A DNA stretch of 64,000 nt from positions 48,970 through 112,969 of the forward strand of contig NZ_JACTVI010000019.1 of assembly GCF_014495685.1 (NCBI RefSeq), in the 5' to 3' direction. A program made the translations under genes and the position numbers. This DNA comes from Streptomyces sp. TRM68367 (GTDB lineage: Bacteria; Actinomycetota; Actinomycetes; Streptomycetales; Streptomycetaceae). The notes below the pieces were generated by a model. It was given only the letters and a program-made list of their open reading frames with translations. It had not been told where the DNA came from and made no database searches. Below, piece after piece: positions 27,933 through 35,462 of the stretch (positions are counted from its first letter, which is position 1; every line of letters starts with the position of its first letter).

Positions 27933-28143
27933 TCAGCCCTCGTCCGGAACCAACCGCAACGAGATCGAGTTGATGCAGTACCGCTGGTCCGTCGGGGTCG
28001 GATACCCCTCCCCCTCGAACACATGCCCAAGATGCGACCCGCACCGCGCACACCGCACCTCGGTCCGCACCATCCCGTGCGAGCGGTCCTCCAGCACCTC
28101 CACCGCGTCGGAGTCCTTCGGGTCGTAGAAGGACGGCCAGCCG
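27933..28143. repeat. Right 211-bp direct repeat (msrB 3' end)
   Basis: Same orientation as 18659-18869; 208 of 211 bases match. Similarity stops exactly at the msrB stop codon on one side and within codon 66 on the other. Confidence 0.9.
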
Positions 28144-28340
28144 CAGTGGGAGTCGAACTTCGTGTCCGAGGTGAACAGCTCGGCGCCGCAGGCGCGGCAG
28201 GAGTAGACGCCCTTGGTCTTGGTGTTCGTGTACTCACCGGTGAAGGCCGGCTCGGTACCGGCCTGGCGCAGGACCGCGTACTCGCCCGGGCTCAGCTCCG
28301 CGCGCCACTGCTCGTCCGGCTTCTCGACGTCGTACGCCAT
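27933..28340 (-). CDS. msrB: Peptide-methionine (R)-S-oxide reductase
   Basis: 135 residues, complete MsrB. Zinc is held by two CxxC pairs (C48/C51 and C97/C100), C66 is in SHCGWPSF, and the catalytic C122 is in [10 protein letters not shown]. It repairs methionine-R-sulfoxide in the cytoplasm. It follows murC by 14 bases and is probably co-transcribed with it. The last 69 codons form the right-hand direct repeat of the genomic island, so the 3' half of this gene may have come with the island; the reading frame is nevertheless intact. Confidence 0.95.
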   Translation of the reverse strand: MAYDVEKPDEQWRAELSPGEYAVLRQAGTEPAFTGEYTNTKTKGVYSCRACGAELFTSDTKFDSHCGWPSFYDPKDSDAVEVLEDRSHGMVRTEVRCARCGSHLGHVFEGEGYPTPTDQRYCINSISLRLVPDEG

Positions 28341-28354
28341 GGCTCCTCAGCCCC

Positions 28355-29743
28355 TCACTTCGACAGTCGGTCCAGAATGCGCGGGCCGAGGTCCGTGACG
28401 TCGCCCGCGCCCATGGTGATAACGAGATCACCCGGCTTCGCCATTCCGGCGATCACCGCCGGCACCCCGTCCTTGTCGTGCACCGGCGTCACCTCCGCGC
28501 CCGCCGCGCGGGCCGCCTCGATGATCAGGTCGCTGGTCACGCCGGGGATCGGGTCCTCACGGGCCGGGTAGATGTCGAGGACGACCGAGGCGTCCGCCAG
28601 GGCCAGGGACTCGCCCATCTCCTTGCCCAGCTCCTGGGTGCGGGAGAACAGGTGCGGCTGGAAGACGACCAGGATCCGCGAGTCGCCCGCCGCCGCGCGC
28701 ATCGCCTCCAGGTCGGCCGTCGTCTCCGTGGGGTGGTGCGCGTAGGAGTCGATGACCTGTACGCCCGCCGCCTCGCCCTTGAGCTGCAGGCGCCGCTTCA
28801 CCCCGGTGTACGCCGCCAGCGCCGGGGCCAGCTCCGGGGCCGGCACGCCGAGGGCCGCGCCCGCCGCGAGGGCGGCCACCGCGTTGAGCGCGTAGTGGCG
28901 GCCGGGGACGGAGACCGTGAAGGTGAGCTCCGCCCCGTCCAGCAGCACGGTCACCTCGCTCCTCAGGCCCTGCGGCACGATCGACGTCACGCGCACGTCG
29001 GCGTCCGCCGCCTCGCCGTAGGTCACCGTCCGCACCGCCCCGGCCAGCCGCCGGGTCAGCTCCCGCGCGCCCTCGTGGTCCGCCGAGATCACCAGCGTGC
29101 CGCCGCGGACGATCCGGCCCGCGAACGTCTCGAAGGACTCGTAGATCTCCTCCATCGACGCGTAGTTGGCGTGGTGGTCGAGCTCGACGTTGAGGACGAT
29201 CGCGACCTCGGGCGCGTACTGGTGGAAGCTGCGGTCCGACTCGTCCGCCTCGGCGACGAAGATCTCGCCCTCGCCGTGCAGGGCGTTGGAGCCGGGCGCG
29301 TCCAGGTCGCCGCCGATGGCGTACGACGGCTTCAGGCCCAGCTCGCTGAGCGACACCGCCAGCATCGACGTCGTGGTCGTCTTGCCGTGCGTACCGGCGA
29401 CCGCGATCGGGCGCAGCCCGTCCATCAGGGCGGCCAGCGCGTCCGAACGGTGGATCACGGGGATACCCAGTTCCGCCGCGCGGGCCAGCTCCGGGTTGTC
29501 CTGCCGGATCGCCGACGACACGACCACACAGCTGGCGTCGTCGGCCAGGTGCCCGGCCGCGTGCCCGATATGCACGGTCACACCCAGCGCCCGCAACGCC
29601 TGCGCGGTCGCCGACTCCTTCGCATCACTCCCGTCCACCTCGGCCCCACGCTGCGCAAGAATCTTCGCAATACCCGACATGCCGGCCCCGCCGATGCCGA
29701 TGAAGTGCGGTCGGTCCATGGCGGTAGGAAGGCCGGGTGCCAT
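28355..29743 (-). CDS. murC: UDP-N-acetylmuramate--L-alanine ligase
   Basis: 462 residues, the normal length. HFIGIGGAGMSGIA (13-26) is the UDP-binding start, the ATP loop GTHGKTT is at 117-123, and DESDRSFHQYAP, a VELDHHANY segment and SYAHHPTE are the usual Mur ligase motifs. It adds L-Ala to UDP-MurNAc in the cytoplasm, the first step of the peptidoglycan stem peptide. GGGAG lies upstream of the ATG. Unlike many bacteria it is not in the dcw cluster but with msrB, as is usual in Streptomyces. Confidence 0.97.
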   Translation of the reverse strand: MAPGLPTAMDRPHFIGIGGAGMSGIAKILAQRGAEVDGSDAKESATAQALRALGVTVHIGHAAGHLADDASCVVVSSAIRQDNPELARAAELGIPVIHRSDALAALMDGLRPIAVAGTHGKTTTTSMLAVSLSELGLKPSYAIGGDLDAPGSNALHGEGEIFVAEADESDRSFHQYAPEVAIVLNVELDHHANYASMEEIYESFETFAGRIVRGGTLVISADHEGARELTRRLAGAVRTVTYGEAADADVRVTSIVPQGLRSEVTVLLDGAELTFTVSVPGRHYALNAVAALAAGAALGVPAPELAPALAAYTGVKRRLQLKGEAAGVQVIDSYAHHPTETTADLEAMRAAAGDSRILVVFQPHLFSRTQELGKEMGESLALADASVVLDIYPAREDPIPGVTSDLIIEAARAAGAEVTPVHDKDGVPAVIAGMAKPGDLVITMGAGDVTDLGPRILDRLSK

Positions 29744-29840
29744 GCGTTTTCTCCCAAGATGCGGTACGTCGGTGACGCTTCAGCCTATTGCGTGCGTGGA
29801 TCGGCGGTGCGTATGGGGCGCGGGGCGTGCATGCCGACCC

Positions 29841-29907
29841 AGGGGCGCGGGGAACTGCGCGAGCAACCACAACGCACCCGCACCCGCAAACGCACCGCAC
29901 CCCCAGG
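29841..29907. repeat. Dispersed Streptomyces intergenic repeat, copy A
   Basis: Begins AGGGGCGCGGGGAACTGCGC and continues with a CAACCACAACGCACCCGCA block. The same building blocks recur at 38934, 47491 and 52302 in this window. It lies between murC and the next gene and may act as a terminator or mRNA-end hairpin. Confidence 0.6.
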
Positions 29908-29910
29908 GCG

Positions 29911-30384
29911 CTACTCCTTGCTGTGGGAGAACAGCTTCAGCACCGGCACCCCCACCTTGTGCCGCGCCCGCGAAGCCCAGTCCCGATGGAAGAACTCCTC
30001 CACGTAGTGGGGATCGGTCAGCACGATCACCTCATCCGCGTCCACCTCGTCGACCAGCGACCGCAGCGCATCCAGCGGATGATCCTCGACCAGCCGCCCC
30101 TCCGCGTCGCTGCCCGCTGCCCGCAGGGCCTGCAGTGACACCTCAAGGGCCTGCTGCCCCACACTCTTGGCGGCCTCCCCCTCCGGCGTCTCCCCTTCCC
30201 GCACCGCCTCGTCCAGCTCACCGAGCGCCACGTCGTCGATCGCCCGCAGCAGCCGGTCCGCCTGCTCGCCGCGCGGCTGGAGCAGCACGTGGAAGGAGAC
30301 CGGCTCGTCCCCGTGCAAGGTGGTGACGAACTCCACGTCGGCGGACGTCAGGGCCTTCTCGATCATCAAAACGCTTGTGAACAC
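29911..30384 (-). CDS. Conserved actinobacterial protein, stress-type Rossmann-like fold
   Basis: 157 residues. Begins MFTSVLMIEKALTSADVEFV, with LHGDEPVSFHVLLQPRG, a DDVALGELDEA helix and DADEVIVLTDPHYVEEFF followed by the conserved end ASRARHKVGVPVLKL. Databases often call such proteins indole-3-glycerol phosphate synthase, but the sequence has no TIM-barrel motifs of that enzyme and is too short. A universal-stress-like fold is more plausible. The GTG at 30384, with AAGGAG upstream, gives the full conserved N-terminus. It lies upstream of murC on the same strand. Confidence 0.8.
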   Translation of the reverse strand: MFTSVLMIEKALTSADVEFVTTLHGDEPVSFHVLLQPRGEQADRLLRAIDDVALGELDEAVREGETPEGEAAKSVGQQALEVSLQALRAAGSDAEGRLVEDHPLDALRSLVDEVDADEVIVLTDPHYVEEFFHRDWASRARHKVGVPVLKLFSHSKE

Positions 30385-30585
30385 CAGGCGCCTTTCTCCT
30401 TCGAGGACCCGTGGGCCCTCTCTCCTCCGTGGGCCGTGCCAGGCCCTGCGGAAACCATCCTGTCCCGTGCTCGCACGGGCACTGCCGGATTCAGTGTGCC
30501 CCCCGGAAGGTAAACGGAACGGAAGATTCCGCCGATTACCGGACCGGCGCTGACGCTCGAATCCATTTCCGGACATCCGGCCGTC

Positions 30586-31473
30586 TCACGTCCGCCGGTA
30601 CCGGCTGAACAGAAACCCTCCCTCCTCCAGCAGGGACGCCAGCGCGAACCGCTGCGGCACCGCGACCGAGGGCCCGCCGGCGATGCGCTGTGCGTCGCCC
30701 GCGGTGAGCATCGGGGAGACGGTCAGGCACAGCTCGTCGAGCACACCGGCCGCCACCAGTTGCCCCAGCAGCCGCGGGCCGCCCTCGGTCAGCAGCCGGG
30801 TGTGGCCGAGTCCGGCCAGGGCCTGGACCGCGCGAACCGGGTCCACGCCCACGCCGTCCCCGGCGATCACCACCCGGGCGCCGGACTTCTCGGCGGTCGC
30901 GACGCGGTCCGGGGCCGCGGCGGCGCCGGTCAGGACCAGGGTCGGCACCAGGGGCGAGGTGAACAGCGGCAGCGAGAAGTCCAGGTCGAGGCTGGCGCTG
31001 ACCACCGCGATCGCCGGCGCCGGCCCCTGTCCGGCCGCCTGGCGCCGGCCCGCGAACTCCGCACGCGCGCGTGCGGGCCGGTACCCCTCCTGCCGCACCG
31101 TTTCCGCACCGACGATCACGACGTCCGAAAGCGCCCGCAGCGTGCCGAAGATCCGCATGTCGGCCGCACTGGAGATGGACTGCGACCGCCCGCCGTGCTG
31201 GGCGGCGCCGTCCAGCGTGGCCACCATGTTGGCCCGCAGCCACGACTCCGGCTCCCCGGGCCCCGGCTCGGGGTAGGCGTACGCGGCGGCCAGCTCGGCC
31301 AGACTCCACTCCCGGTCGATCCGGCCACTCGGCTCACCATGGTCCCCCCGGTCAACCCGTGCATCACGGTTCACCCCGGCGGCCCCCTCAGCCACACCAG
31401 GCACATCACCCCCCGGGCTCCCGCCCAGGTCCGGAGCTGCTGTTTCGTCGGTCACAGGGAACAGGCGTCGCAT
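30586..31473 (-). CDS. RibD C-terminal-type pyrimidine reductase family protein
   Basis: 295 residues. After a 50-residue Gly/Asp-rich lead comes the dihydrofolate-reductase-like fold of the RibD C-terminal family: WLRANMVATLDGAAQ, ISSAADMRIFGTLRALSD, then VVIVGAETVRQEGY and LLTEGGPRLLGQL, the NADPH and substrate regions. Such proteins reduce ribosylamino-pyrimidines in riboflavin synthesis or related substrates. As there is no deaminase domain and no rib operon, its role is uncertain. It is divergent from zapE with only 37 bases between the starts. Confidence 0.85.
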   Translation of the reverse strand: MRRLFPVTDETAAPDLGGSPGGDVPGVAEGAAGVNRDARVDRGDHGEPSGRIDREWSLAELAAAYAYPEPGPGEPESWLRANMVATLDGAAQHGGRSQSISSAADMRIFGTLRALSDVVIVGAETVRQEGYRPARARAEFAGRRQAAGQGPAPAIAVVSASLDLDFSLPLFTSPLVPTLVLTGAAAAPDRVATAEKSGARVVIAGDGVGVDPVRAVQALAGLGHTRLLTEGGPRLLGQLVAAGVLDELCLTVSPMLTAGDAQRIAGGPSVAVPQRFALASLLEEGGFLFSRYRRT

Positions 31474-31510
31474 GCCGTGCAGTGTTCCACGCCGCTTAGC
31501 ATGGGGAACC

Positions 31511-32611
31511 GTGTCCTCTTCCTCCGTGCCGTCCGGGCCCGGCCCCCTAGCCGACGCCGCCCCGCTGTCCCTGTGCGCCCGTGAGCCGCAGGTGCCCGCG
31601 GACCGGCTGGTCGCCGAGATGGTGCCGCCGCCGCGCTTCGACTCGGTGCGTTTCGGCACGTACATCCCGGACCCGAACCAGCCCAGCCAGACCGAGGCCG
31701 TACGCGTGCTCGAAGGCTTCGCGGCGGGACTCGGCGAGGCGCCGGCGGGTGGCGGGAAGCGGCGCCTGTTCGGCTTCGGCAAGGCGGCGAAGAAGGCGCC
31801 CGCGGGGCCGCGCGGGGTCTACCTGGACGGCGGCTACGGCGTCGGCAAGACCCACCTGCTGGCCTCCCTCTGGCACGCCACCCCGGCCGAGAAGTCCCGC
31901 AAGGCGTTCGGCACGTTCGTCGAGCTGACCAACCTGGTCGGCGCCCTCGGCTTCCAGCAGACCGTGCAGACGCTGTCCGGCCACCGCCTGCTGTGCATCG
32001 ACGAGTTCGAGCTGGACGACCCTGGCGACACCGTCCTGGTCTCCACCCTGCTCGGCCGGCTCGTCGAGGCGGGCGTAGCGCTCGCCGCCACCTCCAACAC
32101 GCTGCCCGGCAAGCTCGGCGAGGGCCGGTTCGCGGCGGCCGACTTCCTGCGCGAGATCCAAGGCCTGTCCGCCCACTTCCGCGCCCTGCGCATCGACGGC
32201 GAGGACTACCGCCACCGCGGCCTGCCCGAGGCGCCGCCGCCGCACACCGACGCGCAGGTGACCAAGACGGCGTACGCCACCGAGGGCGCCTCGCTCGACG
32301 ACTTCGGGCAGCTGCTGGCTCATCTCGCCCGGGTCCATCCCAGCCGGTACGGCGCCCTGACCGACGGAATCAGGGCGGTGTGCCTCACCGACGTCCGGCC
32401 GGTGCCGGACCAGTCGACGGCCCTGAGGCTCGTCGTGCTCGCGGACCGGCTCTACGACCGCGAGGTGCCCGTCCTGGCCTCCGGCCTGCCCTTCGACCAG
32501 CTGTTCAGCGAGGAGATGCTGAAGGGCGGCTACCGCAAGAAGTACTTCCGGGCGATCTCCCGGCTCACCGCGCTGGCCCGCGACGCGGGCCGACTCGTCG
32601 CGGGCCACTGA
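31511..32611 (+). CDS. zapE: Cell division protein ZapE (AFG1-like ATPase)
   Basis: 366 residues. The Walker A loop GGYGVGKT is at 107-114, Walker B is LLCIDEFELDDPGD, and the AFG1 features FGTYIPDPNQPSQ and ATSNTLPGKLGEG follow. FDQLFSEEMLKGGYRKKYFR is close to the conserved C-terminus. AFG1/ZapE proteins act at the membrane, ZapE of E. coli at the division ring under stress; the actinomycete role is less clear. The GTG at 31511 is used, with GGGGAA upstream. Confidence 0.92.
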   Translation: MSSSSVPSGPGPLADAAPLSLCAREPQVPADRLVAEMVPPPRFDSVRFGTYIPDPNQPSQTEAVRVLEGFAAGLGEAPAGGGKRRLFGFGKAAKKAPAGPRGVYLDGGYGVGKTHLLASLWHATPAEKSRKAFGTFVELTNLVGALGFQQTVQTLSGHRLLCIDEFELDDPGDTVLVSTLLGRLVEAGVALAATSNTLPGKLGEGRFAAADFLREIQGLSAHFRALRIDGEDYRHRGLPEAPPPHTDAQVTKTAYATEGASLDDFGQLLAHLARVHPSRYGALTDGIRAVCLTDVRPVPDQSTALRLVVLADRLYDREVPVLASGLPFDQLFSEEMLKGGYRKKYFRAISRLTALARDAGRLVAGH

Positions 32612-32709
32612 ACCGGGGTTCCGTTACCTCATCACCTCCCTTGCTTCAAGGGCTACTTCAAGCCATCGCCCAGACGGTTTTCAGGCTCTCTTCAGCTCGC
32701 AACGTTAAG

Positions 32710-32739
32710 TTAACCCTGCAAACGACTTTGCCGGGTTAA
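32710..32739. terminator. Long inverted repeat, probable terminator of zapE
   Basis: TTAACCC-T-GCAAA pairs with TTTGC-C-GGGTTAA around a CGAC loop (12 of 13 pairs, one mismatch). The downstream side runs into TGTGTTTCTT, a T-rich tract rare in this genome. It may instead, or also, be an operator for the next gene. Confidence 0.6.
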
Positions 32740-32751
32740 TGTGTTTCTTGA

Positions 32752-32777
32752 CCAGCCATTGACCAACCGTTGGCTGG
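32752..32777. promoter_or_regulatory. Nested inverted repeats upstream of a secreted-protein gene
   Basis: CCAGCCA and TGGCTGG are exact 7-base arms 12 bases apart, and inside them CCAAC-C-GTTGG is a second palindrome. They lie 34 bases before the ATG at 32811, where an operator would be expected. Confidence 0.4.
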
Positions 32778-32810
32778 CACTAGACGCGTGAACCGCCTGA
32801 AGGGGGGCGC

Positions 32811-33209
32811 ATGACACGAGGTACGACGGCCCGGACCGTGGTGTCGATCCTCGCCGCCGTCCTGCTCGCCCTTCAGTTCTTCGCGCCGGCGGCAATCTTC
32901 ACATCCGCGCATACGCCGGGTAACGCCATGGCCAAGAACGTGCCCGGAACAAAGCCGTCCGGGAAGACGCTGCGCGATGAGATCGCCGCCCGCCGCGACG
33001 CCGGCCACATCGGGGACCCGACCGGTCCCCTGCCGACCGTCGACCGGCACCGCACCGCCGACGTGGTCCGTGCGAGGACCGAGCGGGTACTGCCGGGGCA
33101 GACGCCTCCGGCCGCCCGGGAACCGGTCCCGGCCGACGCCGCGCACCAGCGCACGTCGAGATGCTCGGCAGCCCACTCTCCGGCCGCACTGCAGGTCTTC
33201 CGCTGCTGA
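32811..33209 (+). CDS. Small exported protein of unknown function
   Basis: 132 residues with AAGGGGGG close before the ATG. A typical signal peptide, TVVSILAAVLLALQFFAPAA (about 9-28), precedes a hydrophilic chain with KTLRDEIAARRDAGHIGDP and many Arg and Pro. Two Cys lie near the C-terminus. No family recognised. It is upstream of the carbonic anhydrase/SulP pair and may be co-regulated with it, though a hairpin separates them. Confidence 0.65.
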   Translation: MTRGTTARTVVSILAAVLLALQFFAPAAIFTSAHTPGNAMAKNVPGTKPSGKTLRDEIAARRDAGHIGDPTGPLPTVDRHRTADVVRARTERVLPGQTPPAAREPVPADAAHQRTSRCSAAHSPAALQVFRC

Positions 33210-33249
33210 GTCGCAGAGCTGTTCCCCCACCTCTGTCATGTAAGTCCGA

Positions 33250-33266
33250 CGCGCCATCACGGCGCG
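33250..33266. terminator. Short hairpin before the carbonic anhydrase gene
   Basis: CGCGCC and GGCGCG form a six-pair stem with an ATCAC loop directly in front of the AGGAGGAG ribosome-binding site. It could end the preceding transcript or modulate translation of the carbonic anhydrase. Confidence 0.4.
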
Positions 33267-33286
33267 CCAGGAGGAGTCACCACACT

Positions 33287-33868
33287 ATGCAGCCCCTCAT
33301 CGACAACGCCCGTACGTTCGGACAGCGCCCTGAGGAGTTCGCTCGCCTCGCCGAGGGCCAGTCCCCCGACGTCCTGTTCATCACCTGCTCCGACTCCAGG
33401 GTCGTCCCGGCCCTGATCACGGGCGCCCGGCCCGGCGAGCTCTTCGAGCTGCGCACCGCGGGCAACATCGTTCCCCCCTACCCCTCCGAGCACCCCACAT
33501 CGGAGGCGGCCACCATCGAGTACGCCGTGGAAGTCCTCGGCGTGAAGGACATCGTGGTCTGCGGCCACTCCCACTGCGGTGCCGTCGGCGCGCTGGTGCG
33601 CGGTGACGACCTGAACGCCGTCCCCGCCGTACGTGACTGGCTGGCGCACGGCGCCGACCAGCCCAAGTGCGACGACCCGGCCGACCCGACGGTCGCCGAG
33701 GCCGTGCAGAACCACGTACTGGCGCAGGTGCTGCGCCTGCGGTCCTACCCGTGCGTCGAAAAGCGGCTGACGAACGGTCAACTCGGTGTGCACGCATGGT
33801 TCTACGAGGTGCACACCGGAACCGTGCGGGCCCGCCGCGCGGACAACGACACGTTCGAGGCGGTGTGA
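33287..33868 (+). CDS. Beta-class carbonic anhydrase
   Basis: 193 residues, complete. Zinc ligands are C34 (with D36 and R38 in CSDSRV), H94 and C97 in CGHSHCG. It interconverts CO2 and bicarbonate in the cytoplasm. AGGAGGAG lies just upstream of the ATG. Its TGA overlaps the GTG of the SulP transporter as GTGA, so both are translated together. The pairing implies that bicarbonate is the SulP substrate. Confidence 0.95.
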   Translation: MQPLIDNARTFGQRPEEFARLAEGQSPDVLFITCSDSRVVPALITGARPGELFELRTAGNIVPPYPSEHPTSEAATIEYAVEVLGVKDIVVCGHSHCGAVGALVRGDDLNAVPAVRDWLAHGADQPKCDDPADPTVAEAVQNHVLAQVLRLRSYPCVEKRLTNGQLGVHAWFYEVHTGTVRARRADNDTFEAV

Positions 33869-35343
33869 GCACGATCATGACTGCAATCTCGAAGTTTCCC
33901 TACCTGCGGCAGGACTTCGCCGCGTCCGTCGTCGTCTTCCTGGTCGCCGTGCCGCTGTGTGTCGGCGTGGCGGTCGCCTCCGGTGTCCCGGCCGAGCTGG
34001 GCCTCGTCACCGGCATCGTGGGCGGCCTCGTCACCGGGTTCATGCCCGGCAGCAGCCTCCAGGTGTCCGGTCCCGCCGCGGGCCTGACCGTGCTGGTCTT
34101 CGAGGCCGTCCGCGAGTTCGGCGTGGGCACGCTCGGCGTGATCGTACTGATGGCCGGTCTGCTCCAGCTCGCCATGGGCTTCCTCAAGGTGGGCCGCTGG
34201 TTCCGCGCGATCTCCGTCTCCGTCGTCGAGGGCATGCTCTGCGGCATCGGCCTGGTGATCATCGCCGGGCAGATCTACGCGGCGGCGGGCCTGACGGCCC
34301 CGGAGAGCGGCATCGGCAAGATCGTGGGCCTGCCGGGGGCGTTCGCGGACGCGCTGGGCAGCACCGAGGCGCTGACCTCGCTCGCGATCGGCGCGGCCAC
34401 CATCGCCGTCATCGTGCTGTGGAAGAAGCTGCCGAAGCAGGCGCAGGCCCTGCCCGGCGCCCTCGCGGCGGTGATCCTGGCCACCCTGGTCACGTTCGCC
34501 TTCAGCCTGCCGGTCGCCAAGGTCGAGGTGGAGGGGCTGCTGGGCGTCATCCAGCTGCCCGGCTCCGAGGCCTTCGGCAACCTCGCCACTCCGGCGATCT
34601 GGGGCACGATCGTCGCCTTCGCCCTGATCGCCTCCGCGGAGAGCCTGTTCAGCGCGGCGGCCGTGGACCGGATGCACGACGGTCCGCGCACCCAGTACGA
34701 CAAGGAGATGGTCGCCCAGGGCGCGGGCAACACGATCTGCGGCCTGCTCGGCGCGTTGCCGATGACCGCGGTGATCGTGCGCAGCTCCGCCAACGTCACC
34801 GCGGGAGCGAAAACCAAAGCGTCCCGCGTGCTGCACGGCGTATGGATCCTGCTGTTCGCCGCCGCGATGCCGTGGGCCCTGGCCCTGATCCCGCTGCCCG
34901 CCCTGGCCGGCATCCTGGTGCACGCGGGCTGGAAGCTGATCCCGTTCCGCCAGATCGCCGAGCTGTGGCGGGCGCACAAGGGTGAGGCGCTGATCCTCGT
35001 CGTGACCGCCGTGGCGATCGTCGTGGTGAACATGTTCGAGGGCGTGCTGATCGGTCTGGCCCTGTCGGTGGTCAAGACCGCCTGGGAGGCCTCGCACCTG
35101 AAGACCGAGGTCATAGACAAGGGCGCCGGGCCGATCCAGGTGTACCTGTCGGGCAACGCGACCTTCCTGCGGCTGCCGAAGATCCTCGACAGCCTGGAGG
35201 CCCTCCCGCAGGACCGGCCGATCGAGCTGGACCTGTCCGGGCTGCACCACCTGGACCACGCCTGCCGTACGGCGCTGGAGAACTGGGCCGAGCGGCACAG
35301 CGCATCCGACACCGACCCGGTGAAGGTCACGGCGACGCAGTAG
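33865..35343 (+). CDS. SulP-family anion transporter, probable bicarbonate transporter
   Basis: 492 residues. About 10-12 hydrophobic helices (starting FAASVVVFLVAVPLCVGVAV), a conserved GPAAGLTVLV segment in helix 3, ALIASAESLFSAAAVDR in the core, and a C-terminal STAS-like region (IQVYLSGNATFLRLPKI, IELDLSGLHHLDHAC). The STAS domain is short but present. The start is the GTG inside the carbonic anhydrase stop; an ATG at 33877 is possible. SulP/beta-carbonic anhydrase pairs and fusions are known bicarbonate systems, which supports the substrate inferred here. Confidence 0.92.
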   Translation: MSTIMTAISKFPYLRQDFAASVVVFLVAVPLCVGVAVASGVPAELGLVTGIVGGLVTGFMPGSSLQVSGPAAGLTVLVFEAVREFGVGTLGVIVLMAGLLQLAMGFLKVGRWFRAISVSVVEGMLCGIGLVIIAGQIYAAAGLTAPESGIGKIVGLPGAFADALGSTEALTSLAIGAATIAVIVLWKKLPKQAQALPGALAAVILATLVTFAFSLPVAKVEVEGLLGVIQLPGSEAFGNLATPAIWGTIVAFALIASAESLFSAAAVDRMHDGPRTQYDKEMVAQGAGNTICGLLGALPMTAVIVRSSANVTAGAKTKASRVLHGVWILLFAAAMPWALALIPLPALAGILVHAGWKLIPFRQIAELWRAHKGEALILVVTAVAIVVVNMFEGVLIGLALSVVKTAWEASHLKTEVIDKGAGPIQVYLSGNATFLRLPKILDSLEALPQDRPIELDLSGLHHLDHACRTALENWAERHSASDTDPVKVTATQ

Positions 35344-35374
35344 CAGTCCTGAGCGCGGTTTCCCGCACATAGTG

Positions 35375-35403
35375 TCCGGCCCGGGGCGTGTCCCCGGGCC
35401 GGA
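35375..35403. terminator. Strong hairpin terminator after the SulP gene
   Basis: A perfect 12-pair stem (TCCGGCCCGGGG with CCCCGGGCCGGA) around a CGTGT loop, 31 bases past the stop. There is no T tract, as is usual for Streptomyces. Confidence 0.8.
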
Positions 35404-35462
35404 TGCTGGGCATATCGTTACAAAGCAGACGCACCCCAAGACCTCTGCGTGAGGAGGTCGCC

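Larger units (their letters stand above)
18659..28143. mobile_element. Genomic island bounded by direct repeats of the msrB 3' end
   Basis: The segment between two 211-bp direct repeats (208 of 211 bases identical by my alignment) carries the four-gene Wadjet-like system and a gene remnant. Both repeats end exactly at an msrB stop codon. The distance from repeat to repeat is 9,274 bp. No integrase, transposase or tRNA gene is inside, so how it arrived is open: integration into the 3' end of msrB by a lost recombinase, or recombination between msrB genes on a donor molecule and the chromosome. Confidence 0.7.

Noticed and set aside
29911..30384. Annotation as indole-3-glycerol phosphate synthase
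   Set aside because: The protein is 157 residues, lacks the TrpC barrel motifs and has no trp neighbours; the name is an old mis-propagation.
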